Numbered from the stretch's first letter, positions 7,570 to 15,525 are shown. The stretch: 22,964 nucleotides of DNA from Clostridium_AD sp937920395 (GCA_052274345.1 DAVZGP010000062.1:1-22964), one strand, 5' to 3'. Notes: generated by a model not told the origin, from the letters alone. Numbers and translations are program-made.

Positions 7570-8964
7570 CTAATTTTCCATAGACCCCATACTCATTATC
7601 TTATCATTACCATGGTTTTTTATTATAATATTGTTTTGCGTAATTTCATTGCAATTTTCAATAATTACAGGAGTTCTTTCATCGCAAGCAATAGAAGACA
7701 ACCGAATATTCTCAATTTGAATATCATCTACATTCCTAATGTCCATAAAACCAGTTCTACTCCAATCTGGATAGTAGTTTCCAGACCCACGTTTATCCTT
7801 CTCAATTCTACAATCTAAAACCTCTGGATATTCCTCTGGAATTTCATCAGCCTTTATTCCACCTAATACTTGATAATTTATATTAGACAATATCACAGAT
7901 TCTATCTTATGCGTCTTATGAGCATCTATTCTTATTCCATTAAATTGTGGAGTTCCCATAATGTCTTTTCCAAACCTTAGATGAGTATTTTTCATTTCAT
8001 TATCTTCAGTAATTCTTAAATTGCTAATAGTAACACCTTTTAATTCACCAATTGCCGGAAATTCTGTAATTCCAAGTCCAGCAATAGTATTATTACACAA
8101 TAAATAAAGCGGTCGACGAACATTATGCATAACCAAGTTATTTGCCATAATATTTTCTATCTTTCCGCCCTCACTACTTTCTATTTTTATTCCTTCACGC
8201 CAAACATTTTCAAATGTACAATTTTGTATCACAACATTACTTATATCCCCAACTGATTTAAGGCCTATTCTAATTCCTGCACAAACTGACGATAAAGAGC
8301 AATTTACGATATGAACATTTTTAACTGGATATTCCCTGCTTGATGCTTGCAGACATATATTATCATCACTACCATCAATCCTACAATTTGAAACAAAAAT
8401 ATTTTTGCAACCATCAAAGTCTAATCCATCACCGTTATAATTAGTTTGAGATGAAATATCTAAATCTTCTGCCCATATATTTTCGCTATCCAAAAATGCA
8501 GTTGTCCAAGCTGCTGAATCCCTCAAACGCAAACCATTTAATCTAATATATTTACAACGCAATATTCTAATCATCATAGGACGTGCAATTCCACCTTTAA
8601 TAGGGAGACTTGCTCCATTTCCACAAATCTCTCCTTTCCCTGTAATAGCAATATTAGTTACATCTTGTGCATAAATAAAACATCTATCCATGTCAGGTTC
8701 ATCAATATATCGATTATGATGTGTATCTTTAGAATACATGTTAGGGTCATCACTTCCTAAAAGTTTAGCAGAAATCGTTATATTGAAATCTACATTACTT
8801 TTAAGATAAATTGTACCACTCAAAAATGTTCCACCTTCTAATACAACTTTACCCCCACCATTTTTATTGCAAGTGTCAATTGCTGTTTGAATTGCAACTG
8901 TGTCTAATGTAATACCGTCCGCTTTTGCTCCAAAATCTTTTACATAATACATTGAATTTATCAT
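7570..8964 (-). CDS. GH28-like pectinase-fold glycoside hydrolase
   Basis: A 464-residue right-handed beta-helix protein with GH28 signatures. VKDFGAKADGITLDTVAIQ opens the protein. Further on come NGDGLDFDGC (D179) and GSDDNICLQ (D200, D201), the three acidic residues that catalyse hydrolysis in GH28. The usual GHG motif is replaced by CAGIRIG, so the canonical histidine is missing, as is common in rhamnogalacturonan-type members. EGIKIES lies where RIK is normally found. No signal peptide, so a cytoplasmic exo-acting enzyme on galacturonide or rhamnogalacturonan-type oligosaccharides is the best reading. The start ATG at 8964 follows GCGAGGTTAG; a methionine at residue 5 is an alternative. 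It follows a terminator-like hairpin after GH130 and precedes the esterases by 54 bases. Confidence 0.8.
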   Translation of the reverse strand: MINSMYYVKDFGAKADGITLDTVAIQTAIDTCNKNGGGKVVLEGGTFLSGTIYLKSNVDFNITISAKLLGSDDPNMYSKDTHHNRYIDEPDMDRCFIYAQDVTNIAITGKGEICGNGASLPIKGGIARPMMIRILRCKYIRLNGLRLRDSAAWTTAFLDSENIWAEDLDISSQTNYNGDGLDFDGCKNIFVSNCRIDGSDDNICLQASSREYPVKNVHIVNCSLSSVCAGIRIGLKSVGDISNVVIQNCTFENVWREGIKIESSEGGKIENIMANNLVMHNVRRPLYLLCNNTIAGLGITEFPAIGELKGVTISNLRITEDNEMKNTHLRFGKDIMGTPQFNGIRIDAHKTHKIESVILSNINYQVLGGIKADEIPEEYPEVLDCRIEKDKRGSGNYYPDWSRTGFMDIRNVDDIQIENIRLSSIACDERTPVIIENCNEITQNNIIIKNHGNDKIMSMGSMEN

Positions 8965-8990
8965 ACTATACTAACCTCGCCTTCTTATAT

Positions 8991-9033
8991 AAAAAAACCC
9001 CTAAATCTTAAAGTAAAATGATTTAAGGATTTA
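8991..9033 (-). terminator. Intrinsic terminator or attenuator between GH130 and GH28-like genes
   Basis: On the minus strand TAAATCCTTAAA (9033-9022) pairs with TTTAAGATTTA (9012-9002) with one bulged base, across a 9-base loop, then GGGG and seven Ts (8997-8991). It starts about 20 bases past the GH130 stop. It probably lowers, rather than blocks, transcription of the esterase-mannanase-mannosidase genes. Confidence 0.6.
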
Positions 9034-9051
9034 TAATATAATTATTTAAAA

Positions 9052-10071
9052 CTATCTATATTCTTCTGCGTCTCCAGGTGCTAATTCGGAATTAGCTTTT
9101 ATATATTGTACAAGTTCATCAACATTACAATATGCAACTGCTAAATAAGTATCCGCCGCTCCATAGTATATAGCAATTCTTCCAGTTTCTGCATCATGTA
9201 ATGTTGCACATGGGAAAGCTACATTTGGTACAAAACCCGTAGTTTCATATTTTTTCTCTGGTGTAAGAATATAGTCCCTTGTTCTATATAAAACCTTAGA
9301 AGGATTATTTATATCAAGAATTGCTGCTCCAAAGCTATAGACAAATCCATTACAAGTTCCTGAAACACCATGATAAAATAGTAACCACCCTTCAGTAGTC
9401 TCTATCGGTACAGCTCCAGCTCCTATCTTAGTTGCTTGCCACCATCCAGCTCCTCCTTTTGCCATAACTCTTCTATGTCTTCCCCAATAAATTAAATCTG
9501 GACTCTCACTTACGAATATATCTCCAAATGGTGTGTGTCCACTGTCGCTAGGTCTACTAAGTAACATATATTTATCATTTATTTTCCTTGGAAATAACAC
9601 ACCATTTCTATTAAAAGGAATAAATGGATTTTCAAGTCTAGTAAACTCCTTAAAGTCTTTTGTTTTTCCAATTGCAAGAGCCGCTCCTGCAAAATCAGAA
9701 CACCATATTATATAATAGGTGTCTTCTATTTTAACCAGGCGAGGATCATAAGAATATGATGGCTCATATGGAATTCCTTGCTCATCAAACCAATGAATTT
9801 CTTCATTTTCAATATCCCATTTTAAACCGTCCTTGCTACGACCTATGTGAAGTTGTGGCTTACCATGTTTATGGTCTGCTCTAAATATCCCTATAAAACC
9901 ATCACCAAAAGGCACTACCGAACTATTATAAACACGAGCAGTCTTTGGTGTTGGATTCCAACCTATAATAGGATTTTCATTATGTCTCCATACTACATCC
10001 TCACAACCAACCGGCTTGTCCTGCCAAGGCATATTTTTCATTGTATCTCCAATTATTTTAACTTTACTCAT
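9052..10071 (-). CDS. GH130 beta-mannoside phosphorylase (mannosylglucose or beta-1,4-manno-oligosaccharide phosphorylase type)
   Basis: A 339-residue five-bladed beta-propeller enzyme. It cleaves a terminal beta-mannosyl linkage with inorganic phosphate to give alpha-mannose 1-phosphate, saving ATP. Typical GH130 features are PWQDKPVGCEDVVWRHNENP at the start, YNSSVVPF, FRADHKHGKPQLHIGRSKDG, SYDPRLV with the general acid D109, and GAGAVPIETTEGWLLFYHGV. The frame is open to 10131, but the start is ATG at 10071: AAGGGGGAT lies eight bases before it, and the extra 20 residues are unlike the family. Whether the acceptor is glucose (as for glucomannan) or mannose cannot be settled by eye; the opening resembles the mannosylglucose phosphorylase group. 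It is the first gene after the regulatory region, so it probably leads the mannan operon. Cytoplasmic. Confidence 0.88.
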   Translation of the reverse strand: MSKVKIIGDTMKNMPWQDKPVGCEDVVWRHNENPIIGWNPTPKTARVYNSSVVPFGDGFIGIFRADHKHGKPQLHIGRSKDGLKWDIENEEIHWFDEQGIPYEPSYSYDPRLVKIEDTYYIIWCSDFAGAALAIGKTKDFKEFTRLENPFIPFNRNGVLFPRKINDKYMLLSRPSDSGHTPFGDIFVSESPDLIYWGRHRRVMAKGGAGWWQATKIGAGAVPIETTEGWLLFYHGVSGTCNGFVYSFGAAILDINNPSKVLYRTRDYILTPEKKYETTGFVPNVAFPCATLHDAETGRIAIYYGAADTYLAVAYCNVDELVQYIKANSELAPGDAEEYR

Positions 10072-10253
10072 TATATAATCCCCCTTGTATATTTGTTTGT
10101 AAATTTTATTCTTTGCTGAACACAATCGCAAAACCTCAATGGATTTGCTGACGTAACAAATGCATGTTCTAATAATAAATCAGTTAACCTTAACTTTTTT
10201 AATAGCATATCTTTTATAATATAGATACTATCAAATTTATAGTAACTTTATAA

Positions 10254-10285
10254 TTACGTTATAATTACACCCTAGTTACGTTATA
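10254..10285. repeat. Direct repeat TTACGTTATA, also present at the left end
   Basis: TTACGTTATA occurs at 10254-10263 and 10276-10285, 22 bases apart (about two helical turns). A third copy is at 72-81. The copy at 10274-10286 and the one at 70-82 share 13 bases (AGTTACGTTATAT). All lie in noncoding sequence upstream of minus-strand transcription, so an activator or repressor site is possible. Confidence 0.4.
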
Positions 10286-10290
10286 TTTAT

Positions 10291-10319
10291 AGTTTAAGTC
10301 AACGTTTTCACAAAGTCAA
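10291..10319 (-). promoter_or_regulatory. Probable promoter of the GH130 operon
   Basis: On the minus strand TTGACT (10319-10314) and TAAACT (10296-10291) are separated by 17 bases, a fair sigma-A promoter about 220 bases before the GH130 start. The spacer is filled by the cre-like box. The -10 is imperfect, so another start in this AT-rich stretch is possible. Confidence 0.45.
10297..10310 (-). promoter_or_regulatory. cre-like box (CcpA catabolite repression) or LacI-type operator
   Basis: The minus strand reads TGAAAACGTTGACT, which fits the core of the Firmicute cre consensus (TGNAANCGNWNNCW) at every fixed position; only the optional 5' W differs. Its position inside the promoter spacer would block RNA polymerase when CcpA is bound. 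LacI-family sites look alike, and a LacI gene stump lies just upstream, so that regulator is the other candidate. Confidence 0.55.
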
Positions 10320-10321
10320 TC

Positions 10322-10349
10322 AAAACTTTAGTTATCCAACTAAAGTTTT
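10322..10349. terminator. Perfect 12-bp hairpin, probable terminator of upstream transcription
   Basis: AAAACTTTAGTT (10322-10333) and AACTAAAGTTTT (10338-10349) pair perfectly around ATCC. On the minus strand it ends AAAGTTTT then GATTGACTTT, giving a modest T tract, and it sits between the LacI stump and the GH130 promoter, where a terminator for the upstream transcript would be expected. Confidence 0.65.
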
Positions 10350-10417
10350 GTATTTAATAAAAGTCTTGCTACAAGGACTCTCTAATCTCTTACATTATCT
10401 AATTGTAACTTTACCAT

Positions 10418-10427
10418 TCAACGTTTT
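10418..10427 (-). promoter_or_regulatory. Second copy of the AAAACGTTGA box core
   Basis: The minus strand reads AAAACGTTGA here, the same ten bases as in the cre-like box at 10299-10308, 119 bases away. The flanks do not complete a cre (TG is replaced by TA), which favours an operator for a LacI-type protein over CcpA. Weak evidence on its own. Confidence 0.3.
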
Positions 10428-10469
10428 TATACATAAATGGCTTAAATCTTTCTTCTTAATCTTTTTAAA

Positions 10470-10565
10470 TTAGCTATTTTTTATTTCATTTGTAGATTCC
10501 CTCATAGTAACCTTTGAAACTCCAACTTTGTTCGCAACATCCTGCATTGTAACTCTTTTAGCCAT
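10470..10565 (-). pseudogene. Truncated LacI-family transcriptional regulator (31-codon N-terminal stump)
   Basis: ATG at 10565, after AAGGAGT with good spacing, opens MAKRVTMQDVANKVGVSKVT followed by MRESTNEIKNS and TAA at 10470-10472. The first 20 residues are a textbook LacI-family helix-turn-helix start (TxxDVAxxxGVSxxTV). After VSKVT the sequence no longer matches the family: the expected SxALN stretch, hinge helix and the roughly 270-residue sugar-binding domain are absent, and I find no trace of them in the 400 bases downstream. This fits a deletion that kept only the start of the gene. Its place between two glycosidase blocks, next to AACGTT-core boxes, suggests it once regulated this cluster. 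A 31-residue peptide could still be made but could not bind DNA as a normal dimer. Confidence 0.8.
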
Positions 10566-10665
10566 AGTGTCTTTACTCCTTACAAAATAGCAGTGTTTTC
10601 ATTTCTAATATTACAAATATATAACACTTACTGCATATCAGTTTTTCATTTAACAAATTAATATA

Positions 10666-10703
10666 TTTTAAGTGTATGACGTGAGCAGGTTATACACTAA
10701 AAG
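10666..10703. terminator. Hairpin after the GH38-like gene
   Basis: AGTGTAT (10671-10677) pairs with ATACACT (10692-10698), and flanking TTTTA and TAAAA extend the stem with one bulge. It begins 15 bases after the TGA stop of the GH38-like gene. There is no clear T run on the minus strand, so it may protect the 3' end instead of terminating. Confidence 0.45.
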
Positions 10704-10717
10704 AATCCTACGTTGGA

Positions 10718-13063
10718 TCAAGAATCGGTTCGGCATACTATCATGTCGTATTCGTTGGATTCAAGTGTTTTCAAACCAATTTCTGCTGTTTTTAAATCAG
10801 AGTCAATCTCTATTACATAGCGAGATTCAATGTATCCTGAGCATTGACTACGGAAGTTTGTTTCCCACTTGTTATTTGTTAGCCAGGAATATAGTGTACC
10901 CATTGTGTCCGCAGTGCGTGTGTAGTCCCATAGTTTTATACTATTAATTGAAACAAGCGGTGTATCAAGCGTGTTCACTGCTAGTCCAAGTTTATCTCCC
11001 GAGAGTACAACGCCTCGATTAATAGGGTAATAATCACAACAACCCTCTGGTAGCTGTTCACCAGGTTTAAAGAAGGCTCCTGCTTTATCAAGATGCCATT
11101 CCCCACCATTTACTTTAAGTGGAAGTGAAACATACATTCCCTCTGGATCCATCACAAGCTGTTTTGCCATCTCAGTGGTTACAAGAATCCTTGGAAGGTC
11201 ATTGTAAAGGTAGTAGTGAGCAATACATTTCACTGCGCCTTTAATCAGATACATTGCCTTTATGTGTGTGAACACATCTCCACTCTCCACAAGTTCTACG
11301 CATTGGAGAGTAGCGTTGTGGATTTCCATAGCAGGTTTGTGCCTTTGCGCGTATCCATAACCTGCTGCATCCTGACGTACCCCCTCTGGAAATATTTGAT
11401 AAACTGGTTCGCCAAGCTTAGGCTCATCAGGATACAGCAATTCCTCTTTCGTAGCTTTGTGAACTATGGAACGGATTCCATCTTTGCCATAGGTAAGCAT
11501 ATATGTGCTGTTTTCGTAAACATAATCAGATTCTACGTGCTTTAATAAGAAATTATTATGCTTTTCAATATTAGAATCAAATTCCAAACTTAGAGTCTTT
11601 TTCTCATGTGGCTTCATTTCAATATAGCATGCAATCATAGATCCTCGAAGAGTACGTGTTTTTTGAGAGGGAATTTCTTTTCCAGATTCATCTACTACGC
11701 GGAAACCTCCCATATTGAACCTTCCCTCCTCCCAAAAATCAGTAAGAAGATAAACAACATCATTTTTATTAAAATCATGTGGGTTCACAATAATATATCG
11801 GAATGGGCGATGTTGCGTAAACTCACCCTCGCCAAGTGCCCTACAAACTTTGTCGCATGCAGTAGCTGAAAGAACATCTGCATCAAATGCTAGCTTTGCC
11901 TTGCGTGCATCAAGCTGAGTAACCAGTAATTTATAAGGGTCGCCGCATGAGCTTGAATGACCCCATGTATGCTCTGCATAAGTTATAAGTAGCTTAGATA
12001 TTTCTTCATGTTCATCTATAGAAACAATCTTCATTTCTGGATCTAATTTCTTTGTAAGCTCATTAACACGTTGGGCGTTGCGAAATAACTTTGTTTCGTT
12101 TGGAGTAGAAATTACACCATCAGTCCACCAGTCGTTCCAGTCACCGCGATAGGTTGGTATTTCTCCACCATTTTTCGTAAGATAGTGAAAGTACTCATCA
12201 AGAGTTGCGGTAACAATCTCTATCTCATCACCGTACTTCTTGTTAAACTCTTCGATTAGCTCGCAGTGATCGTCGCCCACAGGGCTGTTGTCAGTATATA
12301 ATCCTGATCCCATTATTGGCATAAAATCGTAGGTATAACCATTTCCCTTGGTGACATTAATCATTTGGCTGATTCGTTTATAAGCGTAATCAGGGCCTTC
12401 AACATCAACAAATGAGGAGTCCTCAGAAAGCATTCCTGGAATTCCTGGATTACCTCCAGGAGCAAGCCCTGGAATTAACCCAAACTGATTGGCCTTATGA
12501 TATGCTAGCCCGTTCCATACAAGAATTTTACGCCCTTTTGGTGTTTCCCACCAAAAGGGCACAAGAGGACGTCCAAATGGTGTATCTCCATGATGGATAT
12601 TGATATTGGTAGACAGATACCTAATGCCATGGTCATAGAGTGCATCAGCATAGCCCCAAGAAAATCCGTTGACATCGCAGGACATAGCAACTTCAATATT
12701 TGAGAGTTTATTTTCTTTTGCAAAGTTCGTTGCATAATCCAGCGAGTGAGAAAGGTTATCATAGTTTAAGATATCAGCCAGGTGGAAATATCCACCTGTA
12801 AGTTCAAAGTAGCCGGTCCCTATAGCCGCAATTAGTTCCTTCTTGCCCTCCTCGCCATATCTTTTAAGGTATTCATCTACAGCCCAAAATCCTTCAGCTG
12901 TAAAACGGAACCTATTTCTCTCATCTCGCGCCAACTGTTTTTTTGACAACGCAAATTTAACTGCTTGTTTAATGAAATCAGCTTGATATACAGCAATTTT
13001 TTCTTGACGCTCTGTGTATCCGATATCAATATGACTGTGGTAAATTAAAAAAACTTTATACAT
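10718..13063 (-). CDS. GH38/DUF5054-like alpha-mannosidase family protein
   Basis: A 781-residue protein with the GH38-type N-terminal (beta/alpha)7 domain. YHSHIDIGYT carries the likely zinc ligands H11 and D13. RFTAEGFWAVDEYL follows. D130 in MSCDVNGFSW sits where the GH38 nucleophile lies, and a later His pair, H365 and H369 in AEHTWGHSSSCGDP, could supply the remaining metal ligand. The C-terminal half is the beta-rich domain seen in GH38. GH38 enzymes are zinc-dependent retaining alpha-mannosidases, but this protein looks closer to the divergent DUF5054-type group, whose activity I do not know. No signal peptide. The start follows GGGGGAATATT. Base composition is distinctly richer in GC than its neighbours (25 and 28 G+C per 60 bases in two stretches, against 16 in a stretch of the adjacent GH51 gene), which suggests later acquisition. 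It starts 38 bases after the GH51 gene. Confidence 0.75.
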   Translation of the reverse strand: MYKVFLIYHSHIDIGYTERQEKIAVYQADFIKQAVKFALSKKQLARDERNRFRFTAEGFWAVDEYLKRYGEEGKKELIAAIGTGYFELTGGYFHLADILNYDNLSHSLDYATNFAKENKLSNIEVAMSCDVNGFSWGYADALYDHGIRYLSTNINIHHGDTPFGRPLVPFWWETPKGRKILVWNGLAYHKANQFGLIPGLAPGGNPGIPGMLSEDSSFVDVEGPDYAYKRISQMINVTKGNGYTYDFMPIMGSGLYTDNSPVGDDHCELIEEFNKKYGDEIEIVTATLDEYFHYLTKNGGEIPTYRGDWNDWWTDGVISTPNETKLFRNAQRVNELTKKLDPEMKIVSIDEHEEISKLLITYAEHTWGHSSSCGDPYKLLVTQLDARKAKLAFDADVLSATACDKVCRALGEGEFTQHRPFRYIIVNPHDFNKNDVVYLLTDFWEEGRFNMGGFRVVDESGKEIPSQKTRTLRGSMIACYIEMKPHEKKTLSLEFDSNIEKHNNFLLKHVESDYVYENSTYMLTYGKDGIRSIVHKATKEELLYPDEPKLGEPVYQIFPEGVRQDAAGYGYAQRHKPAMEIHNATLQCVELVESGDVFTHIKAMYLIKGAVKCIAHYYLYNDLPRILVTTEMAKQLVMDPEGMYVSLPLKVNGGEWHLDKAGAFFKPGEQLPEGCCDYYPINRGVVLSGDKLGLAVNTLDTPLVSINSIKLWDYTRTADTMGTLYSWLTNNKWETNFRSQCSGYIESRYVIEIDSDLKTAEIGLKTLESNEYDMIVCRTDS

Positions 13064-13101
13064 AATATTCCCCCATTATCTTCCATACTGCCTTGGTACA
13101 G

Positions 13102-15447
13102 TTATACCAAAGGTATTCTTAATATGTTTATTGATTTTTTTGAAGCAGTATATATGAAGCTGGATGAAACATTATAGATTTTTATTGTTTTAGGTTTAAC
13201 CTTCTCCTCCTCAAAGCTGTTTACATCCTCTTCACTATCAGAAGTAAGCAGGATTACGCTCGCTGTGTCTCCAGTTTTTACATCAAGTGTAACTTGTACA
13301 TCTTCAGCTTTTGATGATAGATTAACAATCTTTATAATGGCCTCATTCTTCACAGCATCTATAGCAGTAGATGCGGTAATTATAGGAGATTTTTTTAACA
13401 TAGAGTTATGAATCAATTCTCCGTTAAGGTAGCATTTATAGGTATCTTCCATCAAAACTATCTTCATCTTATTAAAATCATCTTCTTTAATAACTATTCC
13501 ATCCTTTTCATCTAAGAATAACCTTGAAAATCCATTCCATTGAATTATTTTGCTTTTAGAGCCCTCAATTTTCCAATCAAAATAGCTTTTACTATTAAGG
13601 TCATTCCAGAAGCTTATAGAAATATTTTTTGAGTCAGCAGGCTTGGCTTCCATCTCAACAGTGTAATTTCTTAAGTCAGCTACTCCAAAAATTCTGAAAT
13701 ATTTATTATCCCAAGGAAGATGAGATGTGGTGTCGTCCATTTTAAAGCGATTTGTAGTATCATAAAAGTTGTCACATGGACTACTATTTATGGTTACATT
13801 TCTGAACATATCGCCCTTACAGGTATTAAAAAATCCAGGTCCACCTTTTCTACTCTGAGAATAACCTTGAGTAGTTAATAAATAATCAACAACATAATCA
13901 CCAATGTTTTCACAAAAAATTTTAAGCATATAATAAGTCGGTATTACATAACTCATGGACTTATCAAATAGAATGAGATTAGGAGACCAATTCATATGAT
14001 TCCTATTTGCAAAAAGGGGAGCATAACTCGTCATAGTAACCACATCCTGGTTTCTTTCTATACCTGTAAGGTATGCAGCCTCTCCTAATGCAGCTTTCAG
14101 ATTTCCGCCATTAGCACCGGTGGTTACAGCATATTCTCCCACATATACTTTTGGACCTTTTCTATCGTAACTATCATAAAGATCATGATTTGATGCAAAA
14201 AAGTCTACATCAGAATAGTAATGTTCATCTATTATGTCTGCTGGCAACGTAACAGTTTCTCTATGCTGATTTGCAATAAATAACAAATGAGGGTATTTAT
14301 TTTTTAGAGCATTATAAATATATAAATAGTTCTTTTGATAAATTTCCCCATAATTTTCGTTTCCTATCTCAATATATTTAAGATTAAATGGTTGTGGATG
14401 TCCATTTGTAGCTCGCTTTAAGCCCCAATAACTTTCTTTATTAGAAGTAGCATATTCTATAGCATTAAAAATATCCCTGAGGAGTTCATCAAGCTCATCC
14501 TGAGTAAAATATTCAGGTCCACGTCCCTGACAAGACATTCCACAGTTTACAACATAAAGTGCATCCACATCCAAATCTTCACAAAGCTGAAGATATTCAT
14601 GGAAGCCAAGGCCATTTGTTGTTCTATAATTCCATAAAAGCCAATGACTTGGTCTTTCCCACACAGGGCCTATGGTATTTTTAAATCTCATAATGCTTTC
14701 TTTATTAAACCCTTCAACAATGCATCCTCCAGGGAAACGCAAGAATTGTGGACTTAGATCTTTGAGCCTTTGAGCAAGATCAGGTCTAACCCCATTTAAG
14801 CGCTTATTAAAAGTATTTTGAGGGAAAAGGGAAGTAAATCCTATGGTAAGTTCTCCTTCTGATTCAGCTGTTATGTGAAAATTTGCGTCCCCATCACTTG
14901 AATTTGAAAGAAATATGCAATTATATTTTTTATATTCTCCACTATCTACTAAAAAATCATAGGAAGAATAAACTTCATTGCTTTTACCTCTAAGGGATAC
15001 AGTTACTTTGAAATTTGGTACAGAAGATTTAGCAAACATATAGAAAGAATATCCTTCATCCTTTACTACATTAATGCCATGAAAGCCTGAATTGTAAATG
15101 CTTGAACCTTTTTTACGGTAATCTATCTTAAGACAGGTTTTTCTATTAGCATTTAATGTATCAGAATAACTCATATGCATTAAAACATCTTCATTAGCAT
15201 CCCAGCTTGGGATTTTATCAGCGTTTTGAAAGCTGGTTTTCCATCCAATCGATGTTGTTATTTCCTGACTTTCACTATTATAGCTGCAACCTTCGGGTAT
15301 AATAGAATCTTCAAAAGCACGATTGCGAAGTAGTTCTGCATATAATCCACCATCACCTGCTCTACTGATATCTTCAAAGAAAATTCCAAAAAGGCTACGT
15401 GAAGTCTTGAATTTTTTATTCTGAGTTTGTACATTTATAGTATGCAT
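13102..15447 (-). CDS. GH51 alpha-L-arabinofuranosidase with inserted LamG-like domain
   Basis: A 781-residue retaining arabinofuranosidase that removes alpha-L-arabinofuranose side groups from arabinan, arabinoxylan or arabinogalactan fragments. In order: the family opening SLFGIFFEDISRAGDGGLYAE, a carbohydrate-binding-like beta-sandwich (about 60-215), and the clan GH-A barrel with RFPGGCIVEG, acid/base E364 in EIGNENYG and nucleophile E438 in VGEYAV. A LamG/3-keto-disaccharide-hydrolase-like beta-sandwich (about 545-680) then interrupts the C-terminal arabinofuranosidase domain, which resumes at AIDAVKNEAIIKIVNLS. No signal peptide. The start ATG follows GGAGG with good spacing. A 155-bp gap separates it from the GH31 gene, so it may have its own promoter. 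Confidence 0.92.
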   Translation of the reverse strand: MHTINVQTQNKKFKTSRSLFGIFFEDISRAGDGGLYAELLRNRAFEDSIIPEGCSYNSESQEITTSIGWKTSFQNADKIPSWDANEDVLMHMSYSDTLNANRKTCLKIDYRKKGSSIYNSGFHGINVVKDEGYSFYMFAKSSVPNFKVTVSLRGKSNEVYSSYDFLVDSGEYKKYNCIFLSNSSDGDANFHITAESEGELTIGFTSLFPQNTFNKRLNGVRPDLAQRLKDLSPQFLRFPGGCIVEGFNKESIMRFKNTIGPVWERPSHWLLWNYRTTNGLGFHEYLQLCEDLDVDALYVVNCGMSCQGRGPEYFTQDELDELLRDIFNAIEYATSNKESYWGLKRATNGHPQPFNLKYIEIGNENYGEIYQKNYLYIYNALKNKYPHLLFIANQHRETVTLPADIIDEHYYSDVDFFASNHDLYDSYDRKGPKVYVGEYAVTTGANGGNLKAALGEAAYLTGIERNQDVVTMTSYAPLFANRNHMNWSPNLILFDKSMSYVIPTYYMLKIFCENIGDYVVDYLLTTQGYSQSRKGGPGFFNTCKGDMFRNVTINSSPCDNFYDTTNRFKMDDTTSHLPWDNKYFRIFGVADLRNYTVEMEAKPADSKNISISFWNDLNSKSYFDWKIEGSKSKIIQWNGFSRLFLDEKDGIVIKEDDFNKMKIVLMEDTYKCYLNGELIHNSMLKKSPIITASTAIDAVKNEAIIKIVNLSSKAEDVQVTLDVKTGDTASVILLTSDSEEDVNSFEEEKVKPKTIKIYNVSSSFIYTASKKSINILRIPLV

Positions 15448-15494
15448 TTTAAACCTCCATTTAGTATCTAAGTTTTATTGAAAAACGGTTATAT

Positions 15495-15525
15495 TTGTTA
15501 TTCGATAGCACTATTACTATAACAA
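15495..15525. promoter_or_regulatory. Inverted repeat in the GH51 leader
   Basis: TTGTTAT (15495-15501) and ATAACAA (15519-15525) form perfect 7-base arms, with partly matching inner bases (GATAG/CTATT). It lies about 50-80 bases before the GH51 start in the only sizeable gap of this block. It could be an operator or an RNA hairpin; there is no T run. Confidence 0.35.

Larger units (their letters stand above)
10072..10717. other. Regulatory intergenic region between the two glycosidase blocks
   Basis: About 650 bases between the GH38-like gene and GH130. In transcription order it contains a hairpin after the GH38-like stop, the LacI-family stump (10565-10470), an AACGTT-core box, a 12-bp hairpin, a probable promoter with a cre-like box, AT-rich direct repeats and a leader of about 200 bases before the GH130 start. 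I see no other gene. Confidence 0.7.

Noticed and set aside
10072..10131. The 20-residue N-terminal extension of the GH130 protein
   Set aside because: The ribosome site AAGGGGGAT fits the ATG at 10071, and the extension is unlike the family's start.
12505..12762. Minus-strand frame of 85 codons inside the GH38-like gene
   Set aside because: It overlaps the GH38-like coding sequence in another frame and has no recognisable content.
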